DNA from: Chrysoporthe austroafricana
Taxonomy: Eukaryota; Ascomycota; Sordariomycetes; Diaporthales; Cryphonectriaceae
NCBI GenBank assembly: GCA_001051155.2
Contig: JYIP02000006.1
Location: forward strand, 2,480,001 to 2,544,000
DNA length: 64,000 nt
Reading direction: 5' to 3'
A program made the translations under genes and the position numbers. The notes under the pieces are model-generated. The model ran no database searches and was not told where the DNA came from. It was given only the letters and a program-made list of their open reading frames with translations. Shown one piece after another: positions 58,952 to 64,000 of this stretch. How positions within the stretch are numbered: position 1 is the stretch's first letter; each line of letters opens with the position of its first letter.

Positions 58952-59975
58952 ATGACTTTTCATCCCGATACTCTCCCCGATCTCAAGGGCAAAGTATTCA
59001 TAGTCACAGGTGGGAATTCCGGCATGTAAGTTTCCCCTCTCCCCTTTCATTACGAAGCCCAAATCGCTGATCTCACCAAACTACAGAGGCTACTACACCG
59101 TAGCCCACCTAGCAGAACACGGCGCCCACGTTTACATGTGCGTCCGATCTCTAGAGAAGGGCACAGCAGCCATCGCCAACATCAAGAAAATGTACCCCTC
59201 AGCCAACATTGACCTCCTGCAAATGGACCTTATGGATCTCACCAGCGTCGTCGCGGCCGCCCAGCACTTCCTCACCCTCGAAACAGCCCTGCACGGCCTG
59301 GTCAACAACGCAGGCATCATGGCGGCGCCCCTTGAAATAACCAAGGATGGCCACGAGGCCCAGTGGCAGACCAACTACCTCGCGCACTGGGTTTTGACGG
59401 AGCACCTGCTTCCTCTGATGCTGCGGACCGCCAAGACGCTTCTTCCCGGCAGCGTGCGCATCGTCAACCTCACTTCATCGGGCCACTTGGGCGCGCCCAA
59501 GGGCGGCATCAATTTCAAGGACCTACCGCTCAAGGACAGCGGCCCGTGGACGCGGTACGGACAGAGCAAGCTCGCCAACGTCCTGCACACCAAGACCCTG
59601 CACAAGACGTACGGCCCCGGCTCCCCCAGTGCGCGGAACGGGGAGGGCGAGATCTGGGTCTTGTCCGTGCATCCGGGTCTGGTTGAGACGAACCTCGCCA
59701 CGTCGGCGGGGGAGTCGGGGTCGGGCGCGGTGACTATTTTCTCGGTCTTACGCATGTTTGGATTGATGTGGCCTGCCGATAAGGGGTCGTGGACCAGTTT
59801 GTTCTGTGTTGCGAGTCGTGATATGAAGGCGGAGCAGAGCGGCGCGTATTTCGAAATTTTCCGGCGGTTTGGGGAGCCGAGGTGGCAGAGCGGTGCGGCG
59901 AAGGATGGGAAGCTTGCAGAGAGGTTGGAGGAGTGGACTCGGGAGGTGATGAGGAAGGAAGGGTGGGTTCGGTAA
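58952..59975 (+). CDS. Short-chain dehydrogenase/reductase
   Basis: NAD(P)-dependent oxidoreductase of the classical SDR type, retinol-dehydrogenase-like. Exons 58952-59025 and 59087-59975 join in frame to 320 residues; the 61-nt intron splits the Ile codon inside the cofactor motif. Cofactor motif TGGNSGIG at 19-26, NNAG at 98-101, catalytic Ser at 155-156 (TSSG), Tyr182 and Lys186 in YGQSK. VHPGLVETNLA follows the active site. No signal peptide. The substrate is unknown; fungal relatives act on secondary metabolites, lipids or aldehydes. Its divergent bZIP-DUF3425 neighbour hints at dedicated control. Confidence 0.93.
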
Positions 59976-60165
59976 TGGCATTCAACATGTCGTGCAATAT
60001 TCAGTGCCGGGTGGGTAGCCCAAATATTGCCGTGATCATTGTGACAAGTGCAAGAAACCGGATATCTTTAGAAGATGTCGCGAGTGTATCTATGCATCCT
60101 TTCCCTTCTTCTTCTTGAGGAGGGGAAACTAGATTGACAGAAGGATAGGTAAACTTACCAAGCTC

Positions 60166-60925
60166 TTAGCAAATAATCAAAGTAGCACAGTCGATATTGT
60201 CAGTAGATTCAGCGAGAACGAAAGGGGTTGACTCCGAGGAGAGTCTAGAGATGTCCCTGGGACTGGCAACAATTGGTGCCTCCATGTTGAAGTCGTTGTA
60301 GATAATGGAAAGGTTAGGTTTGGCTGCGGTTGCTTGTTGGATCCACCGGAAAATATGCCTGGTGAGAAATAAAAGCTCCTAAGCATAAATCGCTTCCATT
60401 TAAGAGCTGGGGTCGCTCACATCCACTTAGTTGCGAAATTTCGAAAAGGATAGTGGATGGCTTCTGTTTCCAGAATGTCAGCAACGCGTGGCTGAATAGG
60501 CTGGAAAAGAAAAGATTAGGCTAGGCTGATCAAGTCAGAAATCCCTTACATTCACAAACTTCCTGGGATCGGAAATGGAAAATATATCCAACTCTAGGGT
60601 CTCTCGCATCCCATTCAGCTCGTAGTACTTCGACCCGTTCCGACGGTGGCTCCAGTCCAATCTTCAGTGATCGACGAGGCGCCCTAAAGGACGATCACTG
60701 GTCGTCATCCTTCGAATGCAACAGAGAACAATGCTCGAATTGTCAATTTTCAGAGTTGTTGAAGCAATTTTCTCTACCAGTCAACATTCGCCACCGTCTG
60801 GATGATGGCCTGCATGAAGCGGGAGTGGCGCGAAGCAGGCAGGCGGACGCGCAGAGCAGGCTACGGTGGACGATCGTCATCGTCCTCCTCGAATATTTTG
60901 CAGATAATCGCGAGAATATGAATGC
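60166..60925 (-). pseudogene. Broken multi-exon gene, conserved-looking, function unknown
   Basis: Four coding blocks on the minus strand follow one another with good splice sites. (1) LAIICKIFEEDDDDRPP, an in-frame TAG at 60863-60861, then RFMQAIIQTVANVD. (2) HRRNGSKYYELNGMRETLEL to ISDPRKFVN, ending at 60550 with GTAAGG. (3) 60500-60421, PIQPRVADILETEAIHYPFR to ATKW. (4) 60358-60166, MHIFRWIQQATAAKPNLSII, YNDFNMEAPIVASPRDISRL and a stop at 60168-60166. Introns of 49 and 62 nt join the last three blocks in frame. No start and no clean 5' exon were found, and the TAG breaks block 1. It may be a pseudogene, or a gene with an unseen intron over the TAG. The family was not recognised. Confidence 0.55.
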
Positions 60926-61806
60926 TCCGATTACAAAACAAAGAGCCTGTTTGATTTGTCAAGCACCCGGCTTTGAGTGCAAGTTCCTTGCGCACAAGAC
61001 AATGCACAGAATGGAGCATAAACCGACGCTTCTGAACAACCGACAGCTAGAGTTCATCTTTTCCAACACGGGGGACGCTGTCTTATGGCCCACGGGGAGA
61101 ATGATACGGTAATCACGATTGAGAAGGCAAACCTCGACTTGGACACAAGAGCACGCCAAGCCCACAGCGCGACAGATCCAGAATTTTTTTATTGTCCGCA
61201 TCGGCAAGGCATACCAATTAGACGTGCGCCCAACTTCTGCGTGGCTTTTGGAACCTGTTGTGCCCGTTCCTAGGTTTCAAGCCTTTTCGTTTCCTTCTCC
61301 CTTTTACGGGCTCATGTATATCACCGCTGGACATAAGAGCGACGATAGGATAAGTTGATTTCCAGTCATCGGGACTGTAGCACTTACGATCAGGCTTTGG
61401 GAGCCTGATCACCTTTATCAGGTAGCATAGCATCGTGCTTCCGAGGGCGAAGACGTCCCCCGAGTGGGTGTGCTGCAAGCTGCAGGCTCTGACGCACCAT
61501 CCACCTGACCACCAATTGTTTGGGGATAGATCATCTGAGGCCAACAACTTGGCATATTGGGCGCCCTGCAGTCTGCCTTCTGCATGTGCACTTCCCAATT
61601 ACACAGCCTGCTAGTATGCATAGCCTCCGCCACACCCTTGCGGGGTTCATGCTGGTGCTCAAAAAAAACTGGTCGTCCTCGCTGGACGAACCTTTTAGGT
61701 TCTCCTCGCCTCTTCTCGTAGTTGTTATCTCTTGCACTACCTTCCGCCAGCGTACATCCTGTCCCACCAACTATTCCAAGTGTATGGGATAGCACACAGG
61801 CCCATC
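60926..61806. other. Intergenic / decayed region before the STAND receptor
   Basis: Holds the promoter of the receptor gene. On the minus strand near 61490-61400, GDVFALGSTMLCYLIKVI faintly recalls protein kinase subdomain IX (DVFALG), so the broken gene at 60.2-60.9 kb may once have extended here. The evidence is weak. Confidence 0.3.
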
Positions 61807-64000
61807 ATGGATGCTCTGTCATTAGCAGCATCCGTTATACAATTCATCGACTTCACAAGCGGCCTGATCTCTAAAAGCATAGCGATACACTCCTCGGCAA
61901 CTGGCCGCACTGTTGACCATGATGAACTGGAGAAGATCACCGAGGCTCTCTTGAAGAGTAGCGAGGAGATAGGCCGGTCGCGACGAGGCTCCGAGGGGCA
62001 AAGGAATCTCTCGGGACCGGAAAGAGAACTGCAAGGAATCGCTGCTGGTTGCGAAGATGTCGCTGAGGAATTACTACGCGTCCTCGCACGATTGAAATCC
62101 AAGGGACACAAATCAAAATGGGAATCATTCCGAAAGCTCCTCCAAGCCAGCTGGCATGAGGGGAAAATACAGGCCCTAGAGACGAGACTCGACAGGTTCC
62201 GGCAGCAGATGATTATCAATGTTCTTGGTTCATTGAGGTAAGCCTGATCATCGCTGCGCAGAATTCGGCGTCTATCGGCAACTCATCTAACATGTAACTG
62301 CCAAATTTTCAGACACCAATCCAATCAGTCCATTCGGGAGCAAGCTTCGATGCGGGCGTCGATAGAACGGATCGAAGAGCTTCAGCGCAACAGTATGTCA
62401 GTGGGCGATCGCTTTGTGGGACAGATAATGGGCGGTGACCAGTGGAGGCGCGACTTCATCCAGGCCATATGCGAGCAAGAGCCAGGAGGGATGCGAGCGA
62501 TCCACTTGGCTTCAATCACGGGCCGCGATGGCCGCACGCCGCCAGCCATCGTGGTGCAGGAGAGACGAATCCGGGAGCGCATCCTGCACAAGCTCGCGTT
62601 TAGAAACATGTCAGACCGGGAGAGACGAATATCTAAGGCCCATGCAAGAACGTTCGAGTGGATATTCCACGATCCGGAGCCTGGTTCTAGGCTGAGTCCA
62701 TCTTCCAACTTCAAGCGGTTCTTGCAGCGTTCGGACAACAGGATATACTGGATCACAGGAAAGCCGGGCTCAGGAAAATCAACACTGATGAAATTCATCC
62801 GCCATCATAGCCAGACGACTGGCATTCTCAGGGACTGGGCCGGTGATCAAGACGTTACCCAAGCTTCGTTTTACTTCTGGAACTCCGGAGCCCGCATGCA
62901 AATGACGGTGGAAGGTCTTCTGCAAAAAATCCTGCATGACTGTCTTCAACAGCTACCGTGGGCAATACAAGACGTCTTGCCGGAGAGGTGGGAGGTGACT
63001 ACGCTTTTTGATGTGGACGACTTCCCGTGGACCTTGGAGGAGGTGGCACAGGCCCTGAAGAGACTGATCCAGGAGGTCTGCCCGGGTAAAAAATATTTTT
63101 TGATGATTGACGGCCTCGATGAATGCTCCGGAAATCAAACCCAATTGATTGAGCTCATCACGGAGTTGGCTGGAGAGTCCCAAAACCTGAAGCTTTGCGT
63201 GGCAAGCCGGCCTTGGAACAACTTCGAGGACGCATTTCGGGGCAGCCCAAGTCTTATGCTACAAGACCTGACGCAACTCGACATTGAACGCTATATCAGA
63301 TCCAAATTCAACGCCAACGTCGGCTTTGCTGAGTTTCAGATCAGAGATCCGGAATCGTCAGAGAAGCTGCTCAGCGATGTCTCTAGAAAAGCAGAAGGCG
63401 TCTTCTTATGGGTCCGGCTCGTGGTTCAGTCCCTTCTTGAAGGACTCACGAATGGAGATCGTGTCCTGGACCTCCAGCGCCGGCTGGCTGAGCTTCCGCC
63501 GAACCTAGAAGACCTATATGCGAACATACTAGAGCATCTGGACGTCAAGTACCTGGAACATGCATCCCAACTATTTCAAATTATCCGGGCCTGCGATGAC
63601 TCACCAACGTTGTTATGCATTGCCTTCTCGGATTTGGAAAATAGTCAACAGAGCCTAAAGGCGCCGATTAGGCCTCTCTCGGCTACAGAAACATCTGCTC
63701 TGTGCAAGAATATGAAACGAAAGTTAACCAGTCGATGCCGAGGTCTTCTAGATATTTCAGCACACAACAGCTCAGCCAATATCAATCACGAAGAGGAGTC
63801 TGAATCCGACGAGATCGACGGCAGAAGCGCCAATCTGGAAGTACAGTACCTTCATCGCAGCGTCAGAGACTACATCCAGGACCCCCAAGTTTGGCGCTGG
63901 CTAGTATCAGCTACCGACTCCTTCGACCCACACCTCGCGCTGTTCAAAGCCAATCTGTTGCTACTCAAGCATCCTTCCCGAAATGCACTTTCTGCATCGA
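61807..64000 (+). CDS. NACHT-type STAND receptor (fungal NLR-like), 5' part
   Basis: Signalling NTPase of the family used in fungal non-self recognition and programmed cell death. Exons 61807-62237 and 62313 to beyond 64000, joined over a 75-nt intron (TCTAAC branch), give 707 residues without a stop. Residues 1-140 form a helical N-terminal domain (MDALSLAASVIQFIDFTSGL) of the type common in front of fungal NACHT domains, where it acts as an effector or signalling region. NACHT: Walker A GKPGSGKST at 293-301, Walker B YFLMIDGLDE at 405-414, ASRPW at 441-445. YLHRSVRDYI at 656-665 matches the segment called DUF7791 in many such proteins. The C-terminal sensor repeats, if any, lie outside the window. 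The start was chosen at the ATG before the conserved DALSLAASV helix. Confidence 0.92.

Noticed and set aside
61400..61490. Protein-kinase-like DVFALG segment on the minus strand
   Set aside because: A single short resemblance without the HRD, DFG or APE motifs in order; too weak to call a kinase.

Overview
The window is nuclear DNA of a filamentous ascomycete (Pezizomycotina, most likely Sordariomycetes). The evidence is short GT-AG introns of about 49-190 nt with CTAAC/CTGAC-type branch sites, and typical filamentous-fungal families: an AA11 polysaccharide monooxygenase, a bZIP-DUF3425 regulator, a DUF6594 membrane protein, a NACHT STAND receptor and a P450 relic. The species cannot be named from sequence alone. 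No tRNA, rRNA or intact transposon was seen.

Left part (1-30.3 kb). Acetoacetyl-CoA synthetase (minus, runs off the left edge); TRA1, a giant SAGA/NuA4 scaffold gene (minus, 3 exons, 3,877 aa); a secreted AA11 chitin-active LPMO (minus); about 3.7 kb without a supported gene; a 3-exon nuclear-looking gene of unknown function (plus, 857 aa); a composite repeat carrying a 33-bp minisatellite; an AIG2-like cyclotransferase (minus); an NmrA-type reductase (minus); and CDC16/CUT9 of the anaphase-promoting complex (minus).

Middle (30.3-42.7 kb). A gene-poor accessory stretch. It holds a DUF6594 membrane protein (plus, 4 exons), a possible 53-aa gene behind a TATA box, a dead cytochrome P450 and several decayed coding fragments.

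Right part (42.7-64 kb). A conserved coiled-coil unknown and ORC2 (both minus), ORC2 being divergent from GEP4 (plus); a Myb/SANT-like gene with a Gly/Gln/Tyr repeat tail (plus); CutC (minus); an M18 aminopeptidase (minus); a large simple-sequence block with one unresolved base; a bZIP-DUF3425 regulator (minus) divergent from a short-chain dehydrogenase (plus), with four copies of a 16-bp motif between them; a broken multi-exon gene (minus); and the first 707 residues of a NACHT STAND receptor (plus, runs off the right edge).

Core genes (TRA1, CDC16, ORC2, GEP4) act separately in chromatin, cell cycle, replication and cardiolipin synthesis. The one pair that looks co-regulated is the bZIP-DUF3425/SDR pair. 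No known biosynthetic cluster is complete here. Exon chains were built by hand from splice signals, frame and family fit; in every completed chain except the AIG2-like gene's 3' end the lengths add up to a whole number of codons without a forced choice.
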